Assembly (NCBI RefSeq): GCF_020921035.1
Contig: NC_063157.1
Coordinates: 8,778,001 to 8,842,000, forward strand
Origin: Rhodamnia argentea
Taxonomy: Eukaryota; Streptophyta; Magnoliopsida; Myrtales; Myrtaceae
DNA length: 64,000 bases
Direction of reading: 5' to 3'
Each line of letters begins with the position of its first letter. Position 1 is the first letter of the stretch. The notes under the pieces were generated by a model. The model searched no databases and was not told the origin of the DNA. It saw only the letters and a program-made list of their open reading frames with translations. Shown here piece after piece: positions 24,193 through 35,700 of the stretch. The translations under genes were made by a program, and so were the position numbers.

Positions 24193-24760
24193 CCCTTGTC
24201 GTGCATCCCGATTTCTCATTTGTAGAAACTAGTCGTATCCAATGCACCCATGATCGCTGGGTGCTAGTTACGCGTGAAGTTGTAGATGCTCGAAACTTTG
24301 CATACAAGGAATGAAATAGATCTTCAGTCTTTTACCTTACCCGCCTCGTTATCCACTTCTCGCTTCCTGTGAAGCCGAAAAAGAAGAGTCTTTTGTCATC
24401 TTAATGAATCATCGTCGCAATGCGACATTGCGCACAACCATATTACACAAGTACACAGCTACTGTGACTACTGACTACGGTGATGAAGGAATTACTTTTA
24501 TCCGATGCACGGATCCGATCGACGGGTCTTTCGGTGAACTTTTGGTTGATTCATGAGTAAAAAGAAAGGGAACAAGAGAGCAAAAGATGGGAGGATGTGG
24601 GGACGACAACTTCTGAGTGCTACGAGGACTAAATCGTCTTGCTGTTCGATTCGTGGGTTGCTCGTGAGGGTCCCGTCTTGTTTGTTTGCCTTTGCCCCTC
24701 CGGGCGGTGAAAAGTCATGTGACATGTTTTTCCCAAGACCCTACCTCCGCACTCATATTA
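24193..24760. other. 3' flank of the kinase gene
   Basis: The likely 3' UTR and terminator region. No gene; the short frames at 24498-24798 have no family resemblance and end in the adjacent MITE. Confidence 0.4.
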
Positions 24761-24980
24761 AAGCTCTGTTTATTTTGCAAAAAAAAAAAATAAATTAAAT
24801 ATATTTTTTGAAAAATGATAGCTTAAGCATGGATCAATGCATAAGTATTTTCGTTGTTTACGAAATTATTTACATATAAATAACGAAAATACTTTTCGTT
24901 AATTCATTTTTAAGCAATCGTTTTTCGAAAAGTATTTTTTTCAAATTATTCATTTTTCGCTAAACAAACGAAACGATAGG
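24761..24980. mobile_element. MITE, family B, copy 1
   Basis: A palindromic AT-rich element. The left end is 'aagctctgtttattttgcaa'. The right end 'cgctaaacaaacgaaacg' reverse-complements to the same motif (cgtttgttt..gc). 'ttgaaaaat' and 'atttttcaaa' words form the inner arms. At least five relatives occur in this window (25.3, 29.1, 51.5, 52.1 and 53.3 kb). No coding capacity. Confidence 0.6.
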
Positions 24981-25302
24981 GATTGCTGTGAGCTAAGCAG
25001 AGGGCTAAAGATCCTGTCTTTAGAGTCGTTTTTCTTTGAGTAATTCTGTCCTCCAATCCAGCAATTCGCTGGACCGGTCCTGTATGCAATTTGGACCGTT
25101 AGATTGAAAGGGAAAAACAATTCAACCGATGGGTGATTGGGATAAGTTCAGCTACTTCGACATGAAAAAGTACTAACCATAAAATTGTCAATTTTACTAT
25201 CCATTAAAAAATTTTAATGTGTAAATTAATAATAGTCCATTATTCTGGTTCTTTTCTATTTTTCATGAAAAGTTACGCATGTTAGGAAAATGTGATGATA
25301 CT

Positions 25303-25498
25303 CAAACTCTGTTTGTTTCACAAAAAATAATTGAATTTAAAAATATTTTCCTAAAAAATTATATATATATAGCTTGAAATGATTAATAATGAAAAATGTT
25401 TTTATCTCCGACGTCAATTTATATGTGGACATTTGCATAGACAATGAAAATATTTTTAAATTACTCCTTTTTTGTGAAAATAAATAAATAAATTGAAG
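25303..25498. mobile_element. MITE, family B, copy 2 (decayed)
   Basis: The left end 'aaactctgtttgtttcacaa' matches family B. The right arm (about 25440-25498) retains 'ttttttgtgaaaataaat' but has lost the terminal acaaacg. An AT dinucleotide run (25362-25371) lies inside. Confidence 0.45.
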
Positions 25499-25811
25499 CC
25501 TTTGCCTCAGAAGGTTATCATTTGATTTATGTTCGATTTTGTCCTCACAAGTCACGCACTGTAATACGATTCAGCCCCGTAACTTGCTGACCATTGCAGT
25601 CGCACGTGCTTGACACATTGAAGTCGAAACAATCAAGTCGTCTTCATTTTCTCTCGCGTTTTTCTCCCCGAATCTGTCGTCGCAGTTGGTAGGGGGAAAA
25701 AAGGGATTTCCTCGGAGATGGCATTCCGGCGGTAACTAGTTCGTCGTAATTTCGCCCATCATCGGGCTTACTTGTTGAGCCGCCGTCGACACGAAGATGT
25801 GGTCGTTGCTA

Positions 25812-28256
25812 TCGTGACCTAAAATTTGAAAACTTTAGGCTAATGGATTATCGGGTCAATTATTCAACTAACCTAACTCGGATTCTCCCAAGCATACCAA
25901 ATCGCAACTTAACATGCAAAGATATTTGAATTGGAGTCGCCACTAATCGTTTTTGGTAGGTCGATTAGAAACCTAAGTAAATTAGTGGAAGAACTAAATT
26001 ACTTCTACGAACCGGAGATTCTATGTTCGGAGACTTGATTATGCTAGATTACTCTAACGCCCTTTCGGTACCATTTTATTTCATGAAAATGAATTTTGTC
26101 AAGCAACGTTAATTGATTTTAACCTAAGTCACTAACAAATGTTATCATGCGATTGCACAATCAATTAATTGAACATCCGTAAGTCAAGGTAATTGTGGAA
26201 AGCATACGTCAAGACAAATTGTTCTCACTTTTGAATTTTTACTTTTTAATGGGATAAAGACTAACCTATATGCAATGCATGAATTTAATCTAAGATGCAA
26301 ATGAATTAAATTAAATGCAAGGAAATCCTAAGCATGCAGATGAAATTAATTTAATTAACCACATGACTAACCTAGATGACATGCAATTAAATGAAACTAA
26401 TGTACAAATGATGTTACGGTCTAATTAAATTGACTACATGACTTACGAATTAATTGAAGACCTAAACATGCAAATTCTATATGATCTAAACCTAGCATGC
26501 AAATGACATATAAAGCTTATTTTATTTTTTTTGTATTTTGTATTTTCGGATTAATGAATGACCGTAAATAAAATTATGCCTAAAGATAATTATCTTGCAT
26601 ATTTTAGGGTTTAAGTTTGCCTAATCCCTAACATATTAAAGATAAATTATTTTAGACATGAAAATCAACTCAAATATGCAGATTTTATACTAGAATGCAA
26701 ATCTAAATTAACTCATTCTAAAATTAAATAAAACGTGAGAATATCTACATGATTTTAATTTAAGGATGCAATTTTTATCAAAAATGTAATGCAATAGCTT
26801 TTAGAATTTTAAATATTATGCAAAAGAATGTTCATTTTAAAGATATTATGCCAATCAAATCAATCAAGAAAGTGGATATCTCAACCGGTTTTTGAAAATA
26901 TTCCGCGATATTCGAACCCAATCTTTAATCCGTAATCTTACGGTTAACGATTGAACTCGGATCCTTACCTATTCGAATATTCCATTCGATTGTGTGGTAA
27001 GTTACTGATTAGAAATCACTAATCAAATTTGCAATATTAGAGATATGTAACGAGTGATAGGCAATGATTTCAAAGAAAGGCAAGCAAATATTATGATATT
27101 TAGAGTAAGAAATCTTACCTTAGCCACAAAAACTTTCTTTTTCGAATTCGAAGTCGAGCCAATGGGAGGCTTGCGGATCACTAGAGCTCGTCAACAGCTA
27201 CGGGGCTCGGATGAACACATGACCGGACCTTCGGCGGTGTGGCAACGTTGAATGCTTTTTGCAGATCTCCATTTGATGAGACTCACCAAATTGCCATTAG
27301 AAAAAGCTCCGCATGGTAGGATCAGCTTCAACTATTTCTGGATTCTTTAATAATAATAAAGGCTATGATGCGGAATGAGATTTTGACCAAAAAATTAGCA
27401 CTTTATGGGATTCGCTGGTCAACCAACACTGGGCAAACATATGACTCTATTAATTGTCACTAGAACTCACGAAGGATTGAAGCCTCCCCCCGAACAACGG
27501 CTGAACTTCGTTGGCACGAGCCACTGTGGAAGAGCGCACGGTGGCGAGACTCGCGTTCAATTCAGCTATAGTGGTGGCTGTGGTTCTCGAGGTTCCGCAG
27601 CTTCGCGGCTTTCTCCGGAGATAGATCGTCGTGGTTCCGGTTCAAGCTCCGTCGTAGATCGATGAAAGATTGCGAGGCGAGGGACCTCGGGACGCTCAAC
27701 GAAGTGTCGAGAGTCGTTGTTAGACGATCGAGCGTCCCCGATTTAGCAATGGATCGGTAGAAACACCAAGCTGGGTCAATGGCGTCAATAGTAAAGACTC
27801 CGGTATCAAGGTCCGACAAGGGGGAGTGCTTTGGAGCGCGAGGTAGCGACGATGGATCAACGTGCGAGAAGAGTTGAATTCTCTCCTTCCATTCTCTTCG
27901 GGTATTCACCTGTGTGCCCTTCCCTCTTGATTCACGCCCCCTTTCATTATCATCATTTTTTTCAAAAAATTCCACGCCCCAAAGATCCCATTCTGTCGTA
28001 CAATCCTTCATGATATTTGACCGCATGGAGGATATCAGCTTGATTGATTTTCACATTCTTGCGAGCTTAATCCAAACTGAATTAATTTCATCCGATGTCG
28101 ATCCGACTCAAAATGCAAATGTAAGTGCATGCTAAAATAAACTAATCTAATTAATAACTATATGAAAATGATTTTAACATTTTTGCTAAGGACTAATGTT
28201 AGTCCCTAATTTTTATGCCATAAATGATTAAATAAGAACTCAAAATTTAGGTGTCA
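25812..28256. mobile_element. Probable retroelement-derived, AT-rich block
   Basis: About 2.4 kb bounded by 'tgacctaaaatttgaaaac' on the left (25817) and, inverted, by 'ctcaaaatttaggtgtcaac' on the right (28238-28257). 'TGACACCTAAATTTTGA' is, from memory, a common start of plant LTRs, and 'ggagtcgccactaatcg' (25935-25951) is another phrase seen inside such elements. The centre is extremely AT-rich with many 'atgcaaat' words. The right third (27400-28030) is GC-richer, with short unrelated frames on both strands. No polyprotein is present, so type and boundaries are uncertain. Confidence 0.35.
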
Positions 28257-28296
28257 ACGATTCTGGGACTCATCGAACGACTTGGGTGAGTCTTGC

Positions 28297-28927
28297 GGAA
28301 AAATTATCGAAAAAAATCCTAAGCCTATCACAATTGTTTTAATACAGTCATAATTTTTTTTTTGGCTAATTGAGTTCTAAGTCTTTTATATTTGTGTTAA
28401 TTCAATTCATCCGATCAATTTTGATTACAAATTGCTAATATGAATGCCGGTCATCCTATGTGGCGTGGCCGACACCGATCCCCTAGCCTGTCGTCGGACC
28501 TCGGCAACTAGTAAGAGGTGAGGGCCCGTGAGGTTGGCCTCACTAGGGGCCGGGTGAGGCATGCCCTCGCTTGACTTTGCCGGCCCTCGCTCCCGGAGAT
28601 CGCCGGAGTCGCCGAGGTCTTTGGATTGGCTAGAGGAAAAAAAAAAAAAAAAAGAGAGAGAAGAGAAATAAAAGAAAACAAGGAAAAAGGAAAGAAAGAA
28701 GAATATAAATATTAAAATATTATTAAAAATTGTCTATGTCATTCCCCTACCATGGTTGCCCAGCGTAGTACGGCTGATATCTATATCAGCAATTTCTAGT
28801 TAAATTTGTCCAGATGGATTGAATTGACACAAATATAAAAGGTATATGACTCAATTAGCAAAATCAAAAGATTTAAAACTGAATTGATACGATTGTAATG
28901 AGTTTAGGGCTTTATTGGTAGTTCTCC
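28297..28927. mobile_element. Inverted-repeat DNA element, family A, copy 3 (best preserved)
   Basis: The left end is 'ggaaaaattatcgaaaaaaa'; the right end is 'ttattggtagttctcc' (reverse complement 'ggagaactaccaataa'). Both arms contain diverged 'tcctaaacctatcacaattg' units. The flanking 9-mers are gagtcttgc (28288-28296) and gagttttgc (28928-28936), 8 of 9 identical: a 9 bp target duplication typical of Mutator-like elements. The GC-rich core (28440-28625) has 'gagggc/gccctc' words and 'ctatgtggcgtggccgacac'. 631 bp, no transposase. Confidence 0.8.
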
Positions 28928-29129
28928 GAGTTTTGCCTGTTGAAATTAATATTGAACTGGGATAACAGAAAATGGTCGTGATCGTCATCATGGTTTATCA
29001 TTGCAATATTTAAAGCGTAGTTATATCATCCTAGGGAAAAAGAAAATCAAAATAAACTTTGACAAACAATTTTAGAGAACAAGAGGGTCGGGAAGAGCCG
29101 GAATTGGGGAATGAGAAAGGGAGGGACTA

Positions 29130-29942
29130 AGGTTCCGTTTGTTTCGCGAAAAATGAGACATTTTTGAAAAATATTTGTTGAGAAGTTATTTTCCATGAAA
29201 ATAATAGTATTTTTTGGAGTTTAGCTGAAACCTGAAAATAAATAAAAAAATATTTTCTGCCGTTTGATATGGAATTGATTTTCTTTTAGGCGCTCCTTCT
29301 AACTTTATTTTTTTTTCTTTACTTTTTTCCTTTTTCCTTCTTCTTTCGCCGGCCATCAGCCACGGCCATAGGCGAGCTCGTGCCTCGCCAAATCGGCGAG
29401 CTTTGAGCTCACCGCAGAGTCGCGAGGCCTTGAGGTTGCCGGATCTGGCGAGTTGCTTGCTACCGACTCATAAGGCCTTGAGCTCTCCGTGACTCGCCGA
29501 CTTCTAGCAAGGCGTCGAGCTCGCCGAATCTAGCTAGTCGAGCCTAGCCTGTGGCTGACAGGCGAGCTCGACCTTGCTGAAGAAGCCTTGGAGGTACATG
29601 AAGGAGGCGATGGCAGCGATCTCTGGGACGACAAGGAGGGAAGCGTGAGGCAACAACGGGAGGAGGAGCGGCTCTAGAGATGACACGAAGAAGCTCTCGA
29701 TAGAGGAGCGGCTCTATTGGTTGCGTGAGAAAGATGGGGAAAGGAGCAACTCTGGAGAGAGAAGGAGAAATTGAAGAGAGAGCAAAGCGAGGGGCACAGG
29801 GCACGAGCCCTACGGAGAAAGATTGGGAAAATGACTCCCTTTGGCCAAAAAATATTTTATTTGATTTTCCGCTCCCAAACACTAGAAAGTGACGAAAATA
29901 TTTTCTAGGAAAAGATTTTTCGCAGAATAAACATAGCATTAT
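29130..29942. mobile_element. Family B element with a GC-rich interior, copy 3
   Basis: The left end is 'aggttccgtttgtttcgcga'. The right arm is 'gatttttcgcagaataaaca', a diverged inverse of it. Unlike the roughly 220 bp copies, this one is about 813 bp and carries a GC-rich interior (29345-29840) full of 'gcgagctcg' words. One plus-strand frame near 29577 reads LKKPWRYMKEAMAAISGTTR, which might be a captured coding piece. It could be the longer parent form of the family or a gene-capturing derivative. Confidence 0.55.
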
Positions 29943-30089
29943 AGAGGAGTTTTTTCTTTTACCCAACAATCATTGGTTGTTCAATTTGTTTTTTTTTTCG
30001 ATGAATTACTGGCATTTTTCATTTTTGGGGCCTTAGGGCTCCAAAAACTTTTAATTGCAGACCTCAAAGGCCAGATCCATAAAAGGTGC

Positions 30090-30302
30090 TATCAAGCCCT
30101 AAAACTTTCAAAAAGTGCAGTTAAGTCCTAAAACTTGTCGTAAAAGTGCAATTAGATTCTAAAACTCGTCAAATTGGTTCGATCAAGTCTTTTCGTTGAT
30201 TGCACTTTTTGAAAGTTTTAGGACTTCATTGTATTTTTCCGGCAAGTTTTAAGACTCAATTATACATTTTGAAAGTTTTATGACTCAATTACACTTTCGT
30301 AA
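30090..30302. repeat. Palindromic element built from short direct repeats (family E)
   Basis: The left arm contains three tandem-like units of 'aaagtgcaattaagtcctaa' type; the right arm contains the same units inverted (for example 'ttgcactttttgaaagtttt'). The whole would fold into a long hairpin, characteristic of a MITE with subterminal repeats. No other clear copy was noticed in this window. Confidence 0.5.
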
Positions 30303-32310
30303 CGAGTGTTGGAATTTTCAATACACTCATCTCAATTTAAAAAAGAAAAGAAAAGAAAAGAATTGAGCCTAGGTTGGCCCATTAGGGCTAATAATCTGAC
30401 TAAACCCGGGCCCAACTGTGCTAGGGTGTGAGTCCGGCCCAGGCATCCCGATCGTCGAGGTGGCATGCTCACGCCGGCACGGCCAAACTGCCTGTATACA
30501 CACAGGTTAGTTAGTTTGGGCGGGAGCGTGGGCAGAGCCGTCGTGTTTCGGGAGCACTTAAAAATTTTCTCCGATCAGGGCCGGTCGAGTGATGATGGGG
30601 TCCACCTGATTGGTGAGGGGGACTCGTTTTATATGCTTTTGGGCTTGCCGTTGTCAAAGCCCATATAGAAGGAGCGAAAGGCCTTGTGGGATCATCCGTT
30701 CGACAGGCCTTACTTGCGAACTTGCTTTCGAACTCTAGAAAGGCCCAACAAAAGTCGTCATTTCCTTTCCTTCCAGTTTTTAGGACGAAAGGATTCAGCT
30801 CCCTATAACCAGCCATGACATTCATTCGTCTCAGGTCCGATCGAACCGCCCGCGACCTGTCACGAAACCGAAAATTGCATGACCGCCGGCGACTCTCGAG
30901 CGAGAGCCGGATGATTTCGGCTCCAACGAGGCGCACTGTGCATCTCGCATCTTGAGCCGCCCGTCGACCCCCGCTTAAGGTCCGGGGAGATGGAGCCGTC
31001 GATTCCGACATGAGAAAGCAATTGGCTTTTCGCACACGTCATGCCACTCCTTTTGCTCGAACACAGCTTCACGAGATAGCTGCTCCTTAGCGATGAGTGC
31101 GGTGCGAAGGGCTGAGGTACGCGACTTGTTGATTTGATTTGGGACTCTTACAACGGGCTGGCAATCGACGTCAAGAGGCACATCTTCATCTAATTACTTA
31201 TGACATTAGATTAGGTCGTATTAGTCCCGCTTTTCTTAATCTTTCTTTAATCCTCCCTGTTTACTTTATTCTAAGACGGTTGCTCTGGCATCGAATCTAG
31301 GAAAAGAAAGAATACGTGCTTTTTTTTTTTGCTAGAATTGTTTTGATGGGGAGAGATGCCTGCTCATCTCCTAATCTAGAAGCCACTTCACTTGGAAGAA
31401 CTCTCCAGGGGCCCACTCGCGGGGACCCCACTTGGTGTTCAAAGCAACTCTCTTCCTTCGCTTAGACCGCCGTCTGATTGCAAAGCGATTACGTTTATAT
31501 CGGGTGTTACTGGTGAAGGTCTTAAGATCACTTGGACCGATATCATCCGAACCGTTGATGGTGTAGACCCACGATCGATGGTTTGGATGAGTTTGATCTG
31601 CGAGATTTCATGGACGAGAAATAAAACTTCATGTGCCTTTTCGACAGAATTCAAATTTCAAGAGATGGTCTTCTGTCCATCGGGCAGCGCAGTAAACCTC
31701 CGCCGGCGATTGATTCGGCCAGCGGAAAATTTTTCTCGAGGAGGACGAAGAAACGCCCCCATTTCAGGCTCTATTGATAGAAAATTAATGAGCACGACGC
31801 CGATAATTCTCAAATGTGATTTTCGAAATTACTATGGATCTCTAAATTTGACTCACTATAATAGTCAAACATACATGCGAGTCCCGGGGAAAGGGGAAAA
31901 AAAAAAACAGATGCATCCCATGCTAATTGTGCAGCACAAATATGAGTATGATGACCAGATCACAATTAAATTCCACGTTGTGAAATCGACAAAAAAAAAT
32001 AAACTCTTCAATAGAGCATAACAGCTTCGACCAAAAAAAAAAAAAAAAAGAAAGCGTGACAGCAATGTTGCAAATGAAATTTCAGAACCGTCGTCGGGTC
32101 GGGGATTTCAATCAAGAAGGCCGACCCGATTTCAGCACGGGACACCCGAAATCTGTCCACACGTCAAACTCCAAATGAGCCCCTTCAGGCCGCCACGTCA
32201 CCGATCTCCTGAGAAAAATCTCTCCGGGAGGAGAAAGTTCAAAAGCAAAACCACCCCGTCGCTGTACCATACAAAGCACAATACAACCACCTCCTCCCAT
32301 CGTCTTCACC
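30303..32310. other. Intergenic, with unassigned frames and the distal E1 promoter
   Basis: Overlapping frames at 30511-31035 (minus, 174 codons) and 31392-32021 (plus, 209 codons) are long for chance but show no recognisable domain, no supporting splice structure and mixed composition. They may be transposon-derived. 32050-32310 leads into the E1 promoter. Confidence 0.3.
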
Positions 32311-32336
32311 TCTCTCTCTCTCTCTCTCTCTCTCTC
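32311..32336 (+). promoter_or_regulatory. (TC)13 tract in the E1 promoter/5' leader
   Basis: A perfect (TC)n run upstream of the E1 gene, followed by further pyrimidine-rich sequence to about 32450. Such tracts typify plant core promoters/5' leaders. Confidence 0.4.
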
Positions 32337-32706
32337 CCCACATTTCTCGAAGATTCCATTCTTCTTCCATCCTCCGTCCTCGTCGGTACGTCTCTCCACT
32401 TGCCCCGCTCTCTCTCTCTGGATTACTCCTCCTCCTTCAATCGCGATCAATCTCTACTTTGCTTCGCGTCGGTCGTTAAGGATCGAATCTGTCATGCTCA
32501 AGTTCAGCTCAATGGTAGGGCTGTGCCTCGCGGCGGTTCTGGCGCCGATCTTGCTGGGATTAGCTCTCGAACGCGCCTGCGATTTTCGCCTCGACTGTGT
32601 GCGAGTCTTCGTTTCTTCTAAGTCGTGGTCGTCGGTGTTGTGGTTGTTGTTGTTGTTGACGGTGTGCATGGGGTTTTGTGGCCTGTTCAGCAGCTTACTG
32701 CACTTT

Positions 32707-35700
32707 ATGCTTCCTAGAAAGAGAGCGGGCGAAGGAGCGGTCGTCGGAGAAGGAGGAGAGGAGGTCAACAACAGCGGCAGCAACAGCAGCGCTTCGTCAG
32801 GCGTCTCCTTCCTCAAGAAGAACCGCATCGACTGCTTCGGACCTCCCGAGCTGACGGCCACGCAGAACAGCAAGATCAACGCCTGCCTGGACGTCGCGAT
32901 CAGCAACAGCGGCAACGGCAGCAGCGAGCGTGTGAGCGGAACCACCGACGAGGCGCCGATCATGGCTTTGGGGGACTCGATGCCGACGGATATCGACGAG
33001 GATCTGCACAGCCGGCAGCTCGCGGTTTATGGACGCGAGACTATGCGGCGGCTCTTCGCTTCCAATGTCCTGGTCTCGGGGATGCAAGGCCTCGGTGCCG
33101 AGATTGGTATGTATGAGCTGAAACAGATTGTTGCTGTCCTGTTATAGCATGTATGCGATTCTATTAAGTTCAGCATGTCGTAATCTTCTACTTAACGGCG
33201 CATCCAGTAATTGTGACGCGTTAAGTTTTTCTCTCATTTTTGGACTATTAGTTTCAGCCTTTTTGGTCATTGTCTTACCATTTGCGTAATACCTACCTAT
33301 ACATGCATTTGCTCTCATTACCTCTTTCTTCTCTGGAGCATATTGGAATTTCTCGAGAGTTAGTCCTATATATTATAAATTGACGGTAACGTCGACTTCG
33401 ACATCACTGTTCTGTGGCTAGTTCTTCTTTTAGTAAATGTTCGATTTGTTGTGTTCTCACCGAGGTTTACATTCTGAACAGGTTCAAGTGTGTAAGGTTC
33501 ATAGAGAGCTTCAAATTCAATTCGGCTATAGTAAGAAAAGAGGATGAATATGGTTCTGTACGAGAATAATCTGGCTCGTTTCTTTTGAAATTTCATTTTA
33601 GGTATCTTAACTACAGTGGTGTTTGGTAATGTCACCTACTAACCATGTTATCGTTGCCTATAGAGTATGCCTCCCTTTGACTGTGTGTTAAGTATGCTAC
33701 AGATCTGTCATTCCATCCCAGTCTTATTGCTTGTCAGCATTGCATAACATTGTGATACACATAGTCGATCTGGACATTATTCTTGTTTCTTGACTTTACT
33801 TTCGCTAATGCAGCGAAGAATCTTGTTCTTGCTGGTGTCAAGTCAGTGACCTTGCATGATGAAGGACTGGTGGAACTGTGGGATCTGTCAGGCAATTTTC
33901 TATTTTCAGAAAATGATGTTGGTAAGAACAGGGCACTTGCCTCAGTACAGAAATTGCAAGAGCTCAATAACGCAGTTGTTGTTACTACTCTTACATCAAA
34001 ACTGACGAAAGAGCGTCTTTCTGACTTCCAGGTAATCTACATGTCTCTTTGGTCGTAATTATTTCTTCAGAAAGTCGTTACTTGGCTAGGTCGCCATTTA
34101 TTTTATCAAGCTGTCATGATGATTGTCCATGGTGGCATATGAGTTATGAAAAAATACTGGAAACCCTGGTTTCTGAGATTTATCTTTGCAACCAATCGTA
34201 AACATGGATGTAGGAGAAATGAGGACATCAGGCTATTGATGGTTGGCGCTTCTTAATAGTCATACCAGACAAAAGAAGTAGTTATATTCATTGCGTTAAT
34301 ATTAATATCGGCTGCCCCGAGGTAAGAAGAGGTCATTTTTAGCAACTTTACTAGCTAGTAAATGGTGGTCTTACTTTTTATTGATGAGGGGCTATGAGTT
34401 TACGCAATGCTTTAGTAAATTACTAGGACAACTTAAGTGAAGCTAATGAGGTTATTGCTGCGTCCTTCAATGAGTATAATTCTTAGCAGGAGTGTAGATA
34501 GTGTCTTAAAGCAAAACAGCGGGCATCTCATTGTAACACTACCACAACAGTTTCTACGATTCACTGGTACTTACTCAGTAACATCTGATAGAGTAACGTT
34601 TAATTGGGATTACATAAAGTAACAACAACACAAGCTTTATTCAACTGAGGTCGTTAATATTAATCCTGTCAAACAATTGTGCTTGATCAAGCCTTGAATG
34701 CTTTCTCTTTCCTTATAGTCACAAATCATGTCCTTCTTTGCCTTCCATATCCTTTCTAACTCCATCTCCTGATCAAGTTCAACAGAGCCTGAATTGATAC
34801 TAGGACATCGATGACCGGTCTCTGTAGTTTATACAAATAAATTGAGTGAGGTATCTGGGGGTTATTTTGGAAAGTAGTTTTTGCTTTCAAAAATCTACAA
34901 CAGGGAGAATGGTAAGGTTTCAAAAGCAGTAGTTCAGAGTTCGAGTAGTTACAATTTTAATCAAACAAAGTACATATTTTTTGTAAGTTCTCTTGTTCTA
35001 GGCTTCTAGCTTCTAGCCTCTACATAGAAAAACTTCTATATTTTCATCAATTTTAGGGTACAAGAAAGCTTAGTGATGAAGAAATAAGTTGACTTATAAA
35101 TCTTGTGCAAAACACTTGATTTGTTAATAAATACAACCCATTGAGAAATCTCTTGGTTTTAGCTATGGTTTCAACACTGTAGCGCAACAAAATGCAAAAG
35201 TTATATGTATAGTTCCAAGGACCACGAGATACAGCCATGCCAAACAGATAAGATGTTTTAAGTTCTGATGTATTACACCTCTGCTGTTGCATAACACATC
35301 TGCTTTGAATCTTGTGAAGGCATGGGACGTCTCTCGTAGATCATAAGTAATATTGCTAACTGACTGGTGAAGAAGTGTACTCCCGAATCCCGATAATACA
35401 TCAGATAGCCTATGTGATTTGTTGCCAAGGACAAGACATTTGCAGTCTTCGTAGAAATATTTCGTAGTTTCTTGGGCGTTAGCTTTAGTTGTTGGATTGA
35501 AGAAAAAGGGACTTGGGACTTAATGCACTTGTTCTATTGAATTTGGATGTGAGCTTGTTTCATGTTCATTACTTCTTGTTAATTGATGGTTAAAGGGTGT
35601 GAAGACATGTGATGCATGTTATGACATAGAGTGCGCGAGAAATTGTTTTGCCTTGCGTGTTCTTTTTATGGGGAGATGAACTTAATGGGGGAATCCACTT

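Noticed and set aside
30511..31035. 174-codon minus-strand frame
   Set aside because: Arg/Ser/Pro-rich with no recognised domain and no gene-like splice or start context; kept only as unassigned intergenic sequence.
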